Notes: generated by a model from the letters alone, not told the origin. A stretch of DNA of 64,000 nt from Mycobacterium sp. 236(2023) (GCF_029623955.1 NZ_JARSBP010000012.1:42880-106879), one strand, 5' to 3'. Shown: positions 1-9,236, counted from the stretch's first letter. Program-made: numbers and translations.

Positions 1-26
1 CATGGGTGCGGCATCCTGCGAATCTG

Positions 27-950
27 TCATTTCTTGTCCAGCTTCTCGTGCGGGTTGAGTATTCCGGGTTCGGCCTTGGTCTGTTTCCACCACGCGGCGA
101 TGAAGAGGACCATCGCGGCGGCCAGGGCGGTGAGCACCCAGACCACGATGGCCAGATCGATCCAGGCGCCCGAGGGAGGATTGCCCGGCAACAACCCACG
201 CAACGGGACGACGGCGAACAGCATCGCCGCGAACCACGTGATGAACGGCGGCTGGAACTTGCGCCGGTTGCGCACCATCTCGATGGCCACGAACAGAGCT
301 GTCGCGGGCAGCGCGAGCAGGACCAGCAGGATGCCGATGTCCACCGCGAGCGCGCCGCGCGTCCGCTCCATCGAGAAGAGCACGGTCTGCAGCTCTCCCT
401 CGGAGGCGTCCAGCGTGCCCATCTCACCAACGATGTTCCACCCGTTGACATTTCCCGCGACAACGATGGGAGCGTCGATACGGCGCTGCTCCGACCCGGT
501 GCCGACTGACAACTGCACCCCGATGGTGTCGGTCGAGTAGTGGTCCAGCGGGTAGGTGTCCGGGTCTCCGACAGCGACCAGCGTCGCACTCGACTCGTTG
601 CCCACCAGATCGTCGTGGACGTAGATCAGCTTGCCCGTCTCGGTCCACGAACTGAGGCGGACGGTGTACACCGGCGGCGGGCCGGCCGCCGCGATCTGCA
701 GGTCGGTTCCGGGATGGACGAGAACGTCGACCAGCAGGTTGTTCTCGGCCGCCGCGACGTCGCGCAGCCTGATGATGACCACCGTTTCACCGGTGACCGC
801 CGATTCGGAGAACTCGAAGTGGTGTGGCGGCGGGTCCAGCACGTTGTAGCCCACAAGCGATCCGATGTAGATCGCAACGATGGCGAGCACCGTCGTCAGG
901 ACGGTTCTGCGGCCTGATCGCGAACGGGCCGGCTCCGCGTCGGGCTGCAC
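27..950 (-). CDS. DUF4436 family membrane protein
   Basis: This is a 307-residue membrane protein of the DUF4436 type with no known biochemical role. One hydrophobic segment lies near residues 17-37, followed by a long extracytoplasmic beta-rich region. Three further membrane segments fill the C-terminal third, and the tail ends in a Lys-rich stretch. The start is a GTG with no obvious Shine-Dalgarno sequence. It lies 39 bases downstream of the aspS stop on the same strand, so it is probably co-transcribed with aspS. Similar proteins sit near aspS in other mycobacteria as I recall, but the functional link is unknown. The family call rests on overall topology and the conserved region just after the first membrane segment. 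Confidence 0.75.
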   Translation of the reverse strand: MQPDAEPARSRSGRRTVLTTVLAIVAIYIGSLVGYNVLDPPPHHFEFSESAVTGETVVIIRLRDVAAAENNLLVDVLVHPGTDLQIAAAGPPPVYTVRLSSWTETGKLIYVHDDLVGNESSATLVAVGDPDTYPLDHYSTDTIGVQLSVGTGSEQRRIDAPIVVAGNVNGWNIVGEMGTLDASEGELQTVLFSMERTRGALAVDIGILLVLLALPATALFVAIEMVRNRRKFQPPFITWFAAMLFAVVPLRGLLPGNPPSGAWIDLAIVVWVLTALAAAMVLFIAAWWKQTKAEPGILNPHEKLDKK

Positions 951-989
951 GCGCGGATCGTACCGTGGTGCGTCCCCGGAATCCGGTGA

Positions 990-2774
990 CTACGCGCCCT
1001 TGGCGCCATCCTTGTTGCCCGGCTTGGCGTCGATGCCCGATTCCTTGCGCTGCTGCGGCGTGATCGGGGCCGGCGCTTCGGTCAGCGGATCGATACCGCC
1101 GCCGGACTTCGGGAACGCGATGACTTCGCGGATGGAGTCCAGTCCGGCCAGAAGCGCGACGATGCGGTCCCAGCCGAAGGCGATGCCGCCGTGCGGAGGG
1201 GCACCGAAAGTGAAGGCGTCCAACAGGAATCCGAATTTGTCCTGGGCCTCGGCGTTGTCGATGCCCATCATCGCGAACACCCGCTCCTGGACGTCGCGGC
1301 GATGGATACGGATCGAACCCCCGCCGATCTCGTTGCCGTTGCACACGATGTCGTAGGCGTTGGCCAGCGCGGTGCCCGGATCGGTGTCGAACGTCGCCTC
1401 CGATGCCGGCTGCGGCGCCGTGAATGCGTGGTGCACCGCGGTCCACGCGCCGGAGCCCACGGCCACATCGCCGGACGCGGCCGCATCGTCGGCGGGTTCG
1501 AACAGCGGCCAATCGACGACCCACGTGAACGCCCAGGCCGCAGGGTCGATGAGATCGAGGCGTTTGGCGATCTCGATGCGCGTGGCACCGAGCAGCGCCC
1601 GGCCGGCCTTGGGCGTGCCCGCCGCGAAGAAGATGCAGTCACCCGGCTTGGCGCCGACGTGGGCCGCCAGTCCGTCGCGCTCGGCATCGGTCAGGTTCTT
1701 GGCGACGGGACCGGCCAGTTCGCCGTCCTCGCCGATGAGCACATAGGCCAACCCCTTGTGGCCGCGCTGCTTGGCGAACTCCTGCCAGCCGTCCAGTGTG
1801 CGCCGCGGCTGCGACGCGCCGCCGGGCATGACGACCGCACCGACGTAGGGCGCCTGGAACACCCGGAACGTCGTGTCCTTGAAAAAATCGGTGCATTCGA
1901 CCAGTTCGAGGCCGAACCGTAGATCTGGCTTGTCGGAACCGAAGCGTCGCATCGCCTCGGAATAGCTGATCCGCGGCAGGGGCAGCGGCAGCTCGTAACC
2001 GATCAGCGCCCAGATCGCCCGCAGGACCTGCTCGGACACCGCGATGACGTCGTCGGCCTCGACGAAGCTCATCTCCATGTCCAGCTGCGTGAACTCGGGC
2101 TGGCGGTCAGCTCGGAAATCCTCGTCGCGGTAGCAGCGCGCGATCTGGTAGTACCGCTCCATGCCCGCCACCATGAGCAGCTGCTTGAACAGCTGCGGAC
2201 TCTGCGGCAGGGCATAGAACGATCCGGGCTGCAGACGAGCGGGCACCAGGAAGTCGCGCGCACCCTCCGGCGTGGACCGCGTCAACGTCGGCGTCTCGAT
2301 CTCGATGAAGTCATGCTCGGCGAGAACACCGCGTGCTGCGGCATTCACCTTGGAACGCAACCGAATTGCGTTGCCCGGCACCTCGCGGCGCAGATCGAGG
2401 TAGCGGTACTTCAGCCGCGCTTCCTCGCCGGCGGTCTCGTCGAGCTGGAACGGCAGCGCGGCGCTCTCACCCAGCACCGTCAGCGATGTTGCGTTGACCT
2501 CGACCTCGCCGGTCGGAATCTCGGCGTTCGCGTTGCCCTCAGGACGAATCTCGACGACGCCGGTGACCGCGACACAGAACTCCGAACGCAAGCGATGCGC
2601 CTGTTCGAGCACCTCACCACTGCGGAACACCACCTGCGCCACCCCCGACGCATCCCGAAGGTCGATGAAGATGACGCCGCCGTGGTCGCGGCGACGCGCG
2701 ACCCAACCGGCCAGCGTCACCGTCTGACCGGCATCGGCAGGTCGCAATGAACCGGCGGTGCGGGTGCGCAGCAC
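990..2774 (-). CDS. aspS: Aspartate--tRNA ligase (probably non-discriminating Asp/Asn)
   Basis: This class II aminoacyl-tRNA synthetase charges tRNA(Asp) in the cytoplasm. At 594 residues it has the usual bacterial length. It has an N-terminal OB-fold anticodon-binding domain (about residues 1-110), then the class II catalytic core with the bacterial GAD insertion. Motif 2 (the RCYRDEDFRADRQPEFTQLD block) and motif 3 (the GGIAFGWDR block) are intact. In mycobacteria AspRS is typically non-discriminating and feeds the GatCAB amidotransferase; that is family knowledge, not read here. Start GTG at 2774 is preceded by GAGGAG. The DUF4436 gene follows on the same strand. Confidence 0.97.
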   Translation of the reverse strand: MLRTRTAGSLRPADAGQTVTLAGWVARRRDHGGVIFIDLRDASGVAQVVFRSGEVLEQAHRLRSEFCVAVTGVVEIRPEGNANAEIPTGEVEVNATSLTVLGESAALPFQLDETAGEEARLKYRYLDLRREVPGNAIRLRSKVNAAARGVLAEHDFIEIETPTLTRSTPEGARDFLVPARLQPGSFYALPQSPQLFKQLLMVAGMERYYQIARCYRDEDFRADRQPEFTQLDMEMSFVEADDVIAVSEQVLRAIWALIGYELPLPLPRISYSEAMRRFGSDKPDLRFGLELVECTDFFKDTTFRVFQAPYVGAVVMPGGASQPRRTLDGWQEFAKQRGHKGLAYVLIGEDGELAGPVAKNLTDAERDGLAAHVGAKPGDCIFFAAGTPKAGRALLGATRIEIAKRLDLIDPAAWAFTWVVDWPLFEPADDAAASGDVAVGSGAWTAVHHAFTAPQPASEATFDTDPGTALANAYDIVCNGNEIGGGSIRIHRRDVQERVFAMMGIDNAEAQDKFGFLLDAFTFGAPPHGGIAFGWDRIVALLAGLDSIREVIAFPKSGGGIDPLTEAPAPITPQQRKESGIDAKPGNKDGAKGA

Positions 2775-2921
2775 AAAAACTCCTCGTGGATGGACCGGGG
2801 GCGAGCGGCAGCGACGGGGAAAGCATCGCGGCGAGTGACCAGTCTAGAGGGGCAGGATCCGCGCGATTCGCCCTGCCGGGCAGCGCCCGGGGTGCAGACC
2901 AACCACCATGCCCTAACGTGT

Positions 2922-3437
2922 ATGGCCATGCATGCTTGCGAGCGCGTCGGCCTCGATTTCATCGACACCGCCCCCTACCGGTTCGTCAGCACGGTCGACC
3001 TCGCGATCACCCCCGAACAGCTCTTCGAGGTCCTCGCCGACGAGACGTCGTGGCCGCAGTGGGCCAGCGTCATCACCAAGGTCGCCTGGACGAGCCCGGA
3101 ACCACGCGGCATCGGCACCACCCGCACCGTCGACATGCGCGGCGGGATCACCGGCGACGAAGTTTTTCTGGCATGGGAACCGTTCACGCGCATGGCTTTC
3201 CGCTTCAACGCGTCGACCACCGGCAGCATCTCGGCGTTCGCCGAGGACTATCGCATCGTCGCCACCGAGCAAGGGTGCCACCTCACCTGGATCATGGCGA
3301 TGAAACCGAACGGCCTCGCAGGCCGGTTCGGTTTGTTCGTCGGGCGGCCGGTCATGGGCCGGATGTTTCAGAGCTTCCTGCACAAACTGCGGACGTACAC
3401 CGACGAGAGATTCACCGCGTCCGCCGACTCCGCCTAG
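2922..3437 (+). CDS. SRPBCC (polyketide cyclase/START-like) family protein
   Basis: This 171-residue protein has the hallmarks of the SRPBCC hydrophobic-ligand-binding fold. It has an N-terminal strand leading to a helix that starts ITPEQLFEVLAD, then W-x-x-W, and later a TWIMAMKP strand and a long C-terminal helix. The ligand is unknown. I chose the ATG at 2922; an in-frame ATG at 2928 is equally possible. It diverges from aspS across a 147-base gap in which I see nothing clear. Its TAG overlaps the TAG of the convergent carboxylesterase gene by two bases. Homologues in mycobacteria are usually annotated only as SRPBCC or polyketide cyclase. Confidence 0.75.
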   Translation: MAMHACERVGLDFIDTAPYRFVSTVDLAITPEQLFEVLADETSWPQWASVITKVAWTSPEPRGIGTTRTVDMRGGITGDEVFLAWEPFTRMAFRFNASTTGSISAFAEDYRIVATEQGCHLTWIMAMKPNGLAGRFGLFVGRPVMGRMFQSFLHKLRTYTDERFTASADSA

Positions 3438-4933
3438 TAAACGGCCGACCAGGCCGACCTCCGGTCGCTGTCGGGATCCGACGACACGACGTCGCGGGTG
3501 GACGTGATCAGACGGGTCAGACGTTCGCCGGTCTCGTACAGCGGCCAGTGGTCGGCGTCGACGTCCTCGGTGTCGCGGGCGAAATCCAGCCAGGTGCGTT
3601 GCATCCGGCGTCCGACGTCGGGCTGGATGCGACGGCCCAGCGGGTGCAGTTTGCGGCCGATGAACGACGCGTAGCTGTGGTGGATGTGCACGATCTCACT
3701 GCCGTGCGTGGCACCCAGCCCGAGCATGCGCAGGCTCAGCCCGAAGTGGTCGAACCGGTACATCCGCGTCGGCGCGTGCTCACCGTAGGCGTCGGCGAAC
3801 GCCCAGGCCGGACCACCGAACATGGCGTCGGAGCCGAGCGCGATCAGCGCGCCACGCCGGGGATACTGCGGATATGCCTGCAGCACTTGCTGTTTGGCGT
3901 CGGGTGCCACCCTGTCGAAGAAGCCGTCGATGGAAGCCTGCGTGGTCGGCAGCATGGGCGGCTTCGTCCACGCGAACATCGACGCTTCGTGGCTGTTCGT
4001 GCCGATGATCAACGGCACACGCGCGATTCGGCCCTGCCGGGCGGCCTCCACGGGTTCCAGCGGCAGCAAGTCCGTCCCGTGCGTCAGTCCGTAGGCCAGC
4101 GTCGGCGTGGTCTTGGCGCTTTTCAACTGCAGGATCCCGGCGGCTCGGCGCAATTGGCGCTGGGGAAGAGATTTCACCTCGGCGACATCGACCCCCAGCC
4201 GTTGCACGAACTCATGCGTGTTGGCCGCGCGGAACTCCCGATCGGCGATCAACGGCAACGCCGGACTCTGCGCGATCGCGCGGTGGAACAAGCCGGCCGC
4301 CGCGGGCGCGGCCATCAACGCCAGCACCGACGTCGCCCCCGCCGACTCCCCGAACACCGTGACCTGGTCGGGATCCCCGCCAAAGGCCGCGATGTTGTCC
4401 TGCACCCAGCGCAGTGCTGCGATCTGGTCGCGCAACGCCAGGTTGTCGTCGAATCCGTCACCGAGGTCGCTCAGCTCGAACCCGCCGAACACCCCGATCC
4501 GGTACGTCACATTGACCACGACGACGTCACCGTTGGCGGCCAGCCGCGACCCGTTGTACAGCTGGAACTGCCCGGCTCCGTAGACGAACGCGCCGCCGGG
4601 GATCCACACCATCACCGGCAACGCGGCAGTGGTGTCCGGCGACCACACCGTCAACGTCAGGCACGCCTCGTCACGCTGCTTCGGGTCGTCGCGCCCACCA
4701 CCGACGAACGACTTCGCCTGCGGAGGCAGCGGCCCGTGCTCGGTCGCGTCACGTACTCCCGCCCAGGGTTTCAGCGCCTCCGGCGCCAGGAACCGGCGCT
4801 CCCCGACCGGCTGCTCTGCATACGGAACACCGCGCCACACCCGGATGCCGCCTTCGGTGTCGCCCCGGAGGTCCCCTGAGGGAGTGGACAGAACCACCGA
4901 ATCTCCGGCGACATCTCCCTCGACGAAGGCCAC
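3434..4933 (-). CDS. Type-B carboxylesterase / lipase
   Basis: This 499-residue alpha/beta hydrolase of the carboxylesterase type B family would cleave carboxylic esters. The N-terminal RGVPYAEQPVGERRF block and the nucleophile elbow VFGESAGA (catalytic Ser near residue 198) are typical of the family. The oxyanion-hole region WIPGGAFVYGAG and an acidic residue in the LGTNSHEASMF region are also present. The catalytic His probably lies in the GLGATHGSEI segment near the C-terminus. No signal peptide is visible. The gene is tail-to-tail with the SRPBCC gene, sharing overlapping stop codons, and head-to-head with the metallopeptidase gene at 5010. Substrate is unknown. Confidence 0.9.
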   Translation of the reverse strand: MAFVEGDVAGDSVVLSTPSGDLRGDTEGGIRVWRGVPYAEQPVGERRFLAPEALKPWAGVRDATEHGPLPPQAKSFVGGGRDDPKQRDEACLTLTVWSPDTTAALPVMVWIPGGAFVYGAGQFQLYNGSRLAANGDVVVVNVTYRIGVFGGFELSDLGDGFDDNLALRDQIAALRWVQDNIAAFGGDPDQVTVFGESAGATSVLALMAAPAAAGLFHRAIAQSPALPLIADREFRAANTHEFVQRLGVDVAEVKSLPQRQLRRAAGILQLKSAKTTPTLAYGLTHGTDLLPLEPVEAARQGRIARVPLIIGTNSHEASMFAWTKPPMLPTTQASIDGFFDRVAPDAKQQVLQAYPQYPRRGALIALGSDAMFGGPAWAFADAYGEHAPTRMYRFDHFGLSLRMLGLGATHGSEIVHIHHSYASFIGRKLHPLGRRIQPDVGRRMQRTWLDFARDTEDVDADHWPLYETGERLTRLITSTRDVVSSDPDSDRRSAWSAVY

Positions 4934-5009
4934 ACCGAAATCCTAGTGTGCGAAGCTGGACTCGCCTGGACGCCAGCCGGGCCTGCGAGCATCGATCGGA
5001 GGTGGCGCG

Positions 5010-5900
5010 ATGACCTTCAACGAAGGCATGCGAATCGACACCAGCACGACATCGAGCAGTGGCGGCGGCCGCGGCCCAGGGCGGGGAATCGCGATCGGCG
5101 GCGGCCTGGGCGGGCTGGTGATCGTCGTCGTCGCGTTGTTCCTCGGCGTCGACCCCAGCTCGGTGCTGCCACAGCAGCAGATGGACACCCAGGGCGTCGA
5201 GGCACCCGGGTTCGACCTGAGCCAGTGCCAGACGGGCGCCGACGCCAACGACATCGTCCAATGTCGTGTCGTCGCCACCGGCAATTCACTCGACGGAGTG
5301 TGGGCAGACCTGATGCCGGGGTATACGCGACCCCATGTCCGCTTGTTCGAAGGAGGCGTCGACACCGGCGGCTGCGGTTTCGCCGACAGCGCCGTCGGCC
5401 CCTTCTACTGCCCCGGCGACCAGACCGCGTACTTCGACACCGGCTTCTTCGACGTCCTCAAGAACCAATTCGGGTCCAGCGGTGGGCCCTTTGCCGAGGA
5501 GTACGTCGTCGCTCACGAGTTCGGCCACCACGTCCAGGATCTCCAGGGCGTGTTGGGCCGCGCCCAACAGGACCCGACCGGCCCGACCGGCGGCGGTGTC
5601 CGCACCGAGCTGCAGGCCGACTGCTACGCCGGCGTGTGGGCCCACTATGCGTCGATCACCAATCAGGAAGGCACCGACGTGCCCTTTCTGAATCCCTTGA
5701 GCGACAAAGACATCGCCGATGCGCTGTCGGCCGCTTCAGCGGTCGGCGACGATCGGATCCAGGAGGCGGCCACGGGTCGGGTGAATCCGGAATCGTGGAC
5801 ACACGGATCGTCCGAGCAGCGGCAGAAGTGGTTCACCACCGGCTATCAGACCGGAGATCCGGCCAAGTGCGACACGTTCGCGACGAACAACCTTGGGTAG
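5010..5900 (+). CDS. Neutral zinc metallopeptidase (YpfJ/Rv2575-like), membrane-anchored
   Basis: This 296-residue protein is likely an extracytoplasmic zinc peptidase. An N-terminal Gly-rich stretch precedes one membrane segment (about residues 29-48). A domain with the zinc motif HEFGHH (in VVAHEFGHHVQDLQG, about residue 168) and a downstream ELQADCYAGVWAHY block follows, as in the PF04228 neutral zinc metallopeptidase family. It matches M. tuberculosis Rv2575 in position after aspS. The ATG at 5010 has a GGAGG-type ribosome binding site. Its last eight bases overlap the TTG start of the next gene, which suggests translational coupling. Physiological substrate is unknown. Confidence 0.88.
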   Translation: MTFNEGMRIDTSTTSSSGGGRGPGRGIAIGGGLGGLVIVVVALFLGVDPSSVLPQQQMDTQGVEAPGFDLSQCQTGADANDIVQCRVVATGNSLDGVWADLMPGYTRPHVRLFEGGVDTGGCGFADSAVGPFYCPGDQTAYFDTGFFDVLKNQFGSSGGPFAEEYVVAHEFGHHVQDLQGVLGRAQQDPTGPTGGGVRTELQADCYAGVWAHYASITNQEGTDVPFLNPLSDKDIADALSAASAVGDDRIQEAATGRVNPESWTHGSSEQRQKWFTTGYQTGDPAKCDTFATNNLG

Positions 5901-7521
5901 GCCGACCACCGCGGTCGATGCGCTCGCCGAGCGGTACCTCGATGTGTCGGCTGCCCTCGATCCCTGTGCGGCAACGGAATCGGGTATCGCAGGCCACGAT
6001 GACGAAATCACCGATTACTCGCCCGAAGGCGTGACTGCCAGGGTCGACGCCGCCAAGTCCGCGCTGCGCGAACTCGACACGACCCAACCCGCGGACGCCG
6101 TCGACGTCGTGACCATCGCCGCGATGCGCGAGCGGCTCGGCGTCCTCGTCGACATGCACGATGTAGGGCTCGATGTCGGCGAACTGAACGTCATCGCCTC
6201 GCCGCTGCAGACGATGCGCGACGTGTTCGACTTGATGGCCACCGACACCGAGGACGACTGGGCCACGTTCGGCCGGCGGCTCGCCGTGATCCCGCAACGG
6301 GTTGCCGGGTACGCCGACGCCCTGAGAAAGGCTGCCGCCTCGGGCCATGCTCCAGCTGCCCGGCAGGTGCGCCGTGGTATCCAGCAGGCGGGACAGATCG
6401 CCAACCTTTTCATCGACATGGTGGCGGACTCCGCACCCGGCAATCCCATGTTGGCGGCCGAAATCCGCCAGCACGCCGAGGGTGCCGCGAATGCCTACGC
6501 GTCGCTGACGACGCTGCTGCGCGACGAAATCGGTCCGCACGCCCGCGATGTCGACGGATGCGGGCGTGACGCGTACGCGGTGATGTCGCGCACGTTCCTC
6601 GGTGCCGCCGTCGATTTCGACGAAGCCTACGACTGGGGAATGAACCAGTTGCGCAGCATCGTCGCCGAGCAGGACGAGATCGCCAACCGGCTGTATCCGG
6701 GTGCGCCGGCGGCCGAGGCGTTGCGCCGGCTCGACACCGAGGACCGCTACCTCGTCCACGGCACCGACGCGCTGCAGCAGTGGATGCAGGAGCTCTCCGA
6801 CCGCGTCGTGGAAGCGTTGGCCGACAAACACTTCGACATCGCGCCTGAGTTGCGCAATCTTGAGTGCCGGATCGCGCCGACGCAGACCGGCGGGATCTAC
6901 TACACCGGGCCGTCCGAAGATCTGTCCCGGCCGGGACGGATGTGGTGGTCGGTACCGCCAGGCGTGCACACGTTCCACACCTGGCAGGAGACCACCACGG
7001 TGTTCCACGAGGGTGTGCCGGGACATCACCTGCAGATCGGCCGCGCGGTCGTGCTGGCCGACCAGTTGAACCGGTGGCGGCGGCTGGGTTGCTGGGTGTC
7101 CGGCCACGGCGAGGGATGGGCGCTCTACGCGGAACGCCTGATGGCCGAGCTGGGCTGGCTCGAAGATGCCGGTAACCGGATGGGAATGCTTGACGCCCAA
7201 CGTTTCCGGGCTGCCCGCGTGGTCATCGACATCGGCGTTCACTGCGGCTTGAAGGCACCCGACGGCGGCGTCTGGGACGCCGAGCGCGCGTGGACGTTCC
7301 TGCAGGCCCACAGCGCCATGGCCGAGGAGAATCTTCGATTCGAGCTGGACCGCTACCTGGGGTGGCCAGGCCAGGCGCCGTCGTATGCCATCGGCCAACG
7401 CATCTGGCAGCAACTACGCGACGAGACGCTGGCCCGCGGCGTGTCCCTCAAGGACTTCCACAGCCGCGCCCTCGATCTCGGCGGCCTTCCGCTGGACGTG
7501 CTGCGGTCGGCGCTCGCCTAG
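5893..7521 (+). CDS. DUF885 family zinc-peptidase-like protein
   Basis: This 542-residue protein belongs to the DUF885 family of mostly helical proteins with a putative metallopeptidase centre. The motif FHEGVPGHHLQ (about residues 372-382) and a downstream SGHGEGWALYAE block are the family signatures, and they resemble M32/M3-like zinc peptidases. I accept the TTG start at 5893, which overlaps the upstream metallopeptidase stop. No signal peptide is seen, so it is probably cytoplasmic. Its TAG overlaps the TAG of the convergent thioesterase gene. Pairing with another zinc peptidase in one transcript suggests a shared peptide-processing task, but this is inference. Confidence 0.85.
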   Translation: MGRPTTAVDALAERYLDVSAALDPCAATESGIAGHDDEITDYSPEGVTARVDAAKSALRELDTTQPADAVDVVTIAAMRERLGVLVDMHDVGLDVGELNVIASPLQTMRDVFDLMATDTEDDWATFGRRLAVIPQRVAGYADALRKAAASGHAPAARQVRRGIQQAGQIANLFIDMVADSAPGNPMLAAEIRQHAEGAANAYASLTTLLRDEIGPHARDVDGCGRDAYAVMSRTFLGAAVDFDEAYDWGMNQLRSIVAEQDEIANRLYPGAPAAEALRRLDTEDRYLVHGTDALQQWMQELSDRVVEALADKHFDIAPELRNLECRIAPTQTGGIYYTGPSEDLSRPGRMWWSVPPGVHTFHTWQETTTVFHEGVPGHHLQIGRAVVLADQLNRWRRLGCWVSGHGEGWALYAERLMAELGWLEDAGNRMGMLDAQRFRAARVVIDIGVHCGLKAPDGGVWDAERAWTFLQAHSAMAEENLRFELDRYLGWPGQAPSYAIGQRIWQQLRDETLARGVSLKDFHSRALDLGGLPLDVLRSALA

Positions 7522-8390
7522 AGCCGCGATTGCTCTTTGATCGCAGTGTCGGTGGTGCGCAGCGGGCGGATCAGCGCATCTTGGGTGAACGATGCGATCA
7601 GCTCACCTTCCTCGGTGTGCACCGCACCCCGGACATAGGACATGCCCGCGCCGACCTGCGTGCTCTCGTGGGTGTAGAGCAGCCAACCGTCCCAGCGCAC
7701 CGGCTCGTGGAAGCTGACCGACACCGTCATCGGCGCAGTCGAGACGGTGACATGCGACTGGCTTGTCCCGATGCCCTCATGCGCCCGCATCGTCGTCGAG
7801 ATACCAAGGTGTCCGGTGAAATACGCGATCAACGCCTTCGCCAGATCGTCCCGCGACGGAATCGGGTCGTAGTGCAACCAGGCATACAACTCGGGCGGGC
7901 CGACCTCGTCGGGGCTGTTGACGTCGACGACGTCGACGAGGCGAAGTTCACGCCCCGCCATCGGCATCGGCGACTCGTTAGAGTCGGCCGGTGCCGTCAC
8001 GTCGGGTTTGGGCAGATGGTGGCGGATGACGTCGTCGGTCGGCACGTCGGCGAGCACCGTCGTGGTGATGCACCGCTTGCCGTTCTGCTTGGCCGTCACG
8101 ATGGCCGTTGCCGTGGAACGGCCTTCGCTGACCACGTCGATCTCCAACTCGACAGGGCCGGCCGCCACCATGACGGCCCGCGCGAACACCGAGTAGACCG
8201 ACCGGATCGATTTATCCGGAAATCGCTTGGCCGCAGCCACAATCGACTGCGCAAGAACCTGGGTGCCCTCGACGACCTGGCGTTCGTCCTCACCGGCCGG
8301 ACCCGTCTGCGCCGTGAAAGTGGCCTCCCCCGCCGATTCGGCATCGAACAGGTCGAGCAGTGCCTGGACCGTCCATTGCGCCTGTGTCAT
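7518..8390 (-). CDS. Acyl-CoA thioesterase-like double-hotdog protein
   Basis: This 290-residue TesB-like protein appears to contain two hotdog halves. The N-terminal half runs to about residue 130 (the SIRSVYSVFARAV strand). The C-terminal half contains the conserved WLLYTHES and GRDxRG-like SYVRGAVH elements seen in acyl-CoA thioesterase 2 enzymes. It would hydrolyse acyl-CoA to free acid and CoA. The ATG at 8390 is chosen because GGAGGCG precedes it; upstream in-frame codons run into the divergent promoter. It diverges from the TetR gene at 8500 with a GGTAA-TTACC operator between them, so it probably belongs to the TetR regulon with the acyl-CoA dehydrogenases downstream. Confidence 0.8.
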   Translation of the reverse strand: MTQAQWTVQALLDLFDAESAGEATFTAQTGPAGEDERQVVEGTQVLAQSIVAAAKRFPDKSIRSVYSVFARAVMVAAGPVELEIDVVSEGRSTATAIVTAKQNGKRCITTTVLADVPTDDVIRHHLPKPDVTAPADSNESPMPMAGRELRLVDVVDVNSPDEVGPPELYAWLHYDPIPSRDDLAKALIAYFTGHLGISTTMRAHEGIGTSQSHVTVSTAPMTVSVSFHEPVRWDGWLLYTHESTQVGAGMSYVRGAVHTEEGELIASFTQDALIRPLRTTDTAIKEQSRL

Positions 8391-8451
8391 GTGCTCATCG
8401 CCTCCACTCGGTGACCGTCGGAGAGAACAGTAACTGAGGTTCCCCGAAAGC

Positions 8452-8466
8452 GGTAACGTCATTACC
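8452..8466. promoter_or_regulatory. Palindromic operator copy 1 (GGTAACGTCATTACC)
   Basis: This 15-bp GGTAA-N5-TTACC inverted repeat lies between the divergent thioesterase (start 8390) and TetR (start 8500) genes. The same pattern occurs twice more upstream of the amidohydrolase gene at 9165 and 9186. The shared consensus GGTAAYGNCRTTACC is seen directly; binding by the adjacent TetR protein is inference. Confidence 0.75.
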
Positions 8467-8499
8467 ATCGGGGATCCGGACAGGAAAGGGTGGTGCGCG

Positions 8500-9117
8500 A
8501 TGGCTGCCAAGTCTCAACCAAAGGCGCTCGCCGCCACCGACACCGAGTCCCGCGCCAATCGCTTCATGCGCTCTGCGCTGGACATTCTGGGCGAGACCGG
8601 CCGCACCGATTTCACGGTTCTCGAGGTCGTCGAGCGGTCGAAGACCTCCCTGCGATCCTTTTATCAACACTTCGCCACGAAGGACGAACTGCTGCTTGCG
8701 TTGGTCGAGCGGATCATGGCCGACGCCACCGAACGGTGGCGCGTAGAGGCCGATTCGCTGTCCAGTGGCGATGCGCTGCGGCTGCTGATCGAGCGGATCA
8801 GTGCCCCCGCGGAGTCGAGCACGCAGGACAGCATCAACCGTGGGCTGACCTACTACAACGATCATCTGCTCGAGACGCGGCCCAAAGAGTTCGCCAAGGT
8901 GCTGACTCCGCTGCATCGGCTGATCGCCGACATCCTGCGACGCGGCATCGCCGAGGGCGCGTTCCGGGCCGACCTCGACGTCGACACCGACGCGGCGATC
9001 CTGATGCAGACGGTGCTGGGCGCGTTGCGGATGCGCGACCTCGGCGCGGAGCTCAACGATGTGCCCATCGAGGGAATCCACGTGCACACGTTCTGCCTGC
9101 GCGGGCTGGCGCGATAG
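8500..9117 (+). CDS. TetR family transcriptional regulator
   Basis: This 205-residue regulator has a typical TetR N-terminal helix-turn-helix. The segment TDFTVLEVVERSKTSLRSFY (about residues 41-60) is followed by QHFATKDELLLALVE, and then comes a variable ligand-binding domain. It probably represses its own promoter, the divergent thioesterase and the downstream amidohydrolase/acyl-CoA dehydrogenase genes through three near-identical palindromes. By analogy with other TetR proteins beside fadE genes the inducer may be an acyl-CoA, but the sequence does not show this. The start ATG at 8500 follows an AAAGGG-type ribosome binding site. Confidence 0.92.
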   Translation: MAAKSQPKALAATDTESRANRFMRSALDILGETGRTDFTVLEVVERSKTSLRSFYQHFATKDELLLALVERIMADATERWRVEADSLSSGDALRLLIERISAPAESSTQDSINRGLTYYNDHLLETRPKEFAKVLTPLHRLIADILRRGIAEGAFRADLDVDTDAAILMQTVLGALRMRDLGAELNDVPIEGIHVHTFCLRGLAR

Positions 9118-9164
9118 CCCGCTGAACAGCTAAAACACGGTCTGGCGTCGTTACACTTCCGCGT

Positions 9165-9179
9165 GGTAATGTCGTTACC
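9165..9179. promoter_or_regulatory. Palindromic operator copy 2 (GGTAATGTCGTTACC)
   Basis: This is the second copy of the GGTAAYGNCRTTACC palindrome. It lies 58 bases upstream of the amidohydrolase start, six bases from copy 3. Two adjacent copies suggest cooperative binding of two repressor dimers, which is inferred from spacing only. Confidence 0.75.
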
Positions 9180-9185
9180 ACTAAC

Positions 9186-9200
9186 GGTAATGCCATTACC
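9186..9200. promoter_or_regulatory. Palindromic operator copy 3 (GGTAATGCCATTACC)
   Basis: This is the best copy: with one flanking base on each side it forms a perfect 17-bp palindrome (8-bp arms around a central C, 9185-9201). It lies 36 bases upstream of the amidohydrolase ATG and about 21 bp centre-to-centre from copy 2, roughly two helical turns. Confidence 0.8.
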
Positions 9201-9236
9201 GCTTCATGCAAATACGACGCGCCAGGAGAGCCCACC

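Noticed and set aside
2747..4879. A 710-codon open frame on the + strand opposite the carboxylesterase gene
   Set aside because: It is rich in Arg, His and Pro, has no recognisable motif, and lies antisense to a clear esterase. Long shadow frames are expected at this GC content.
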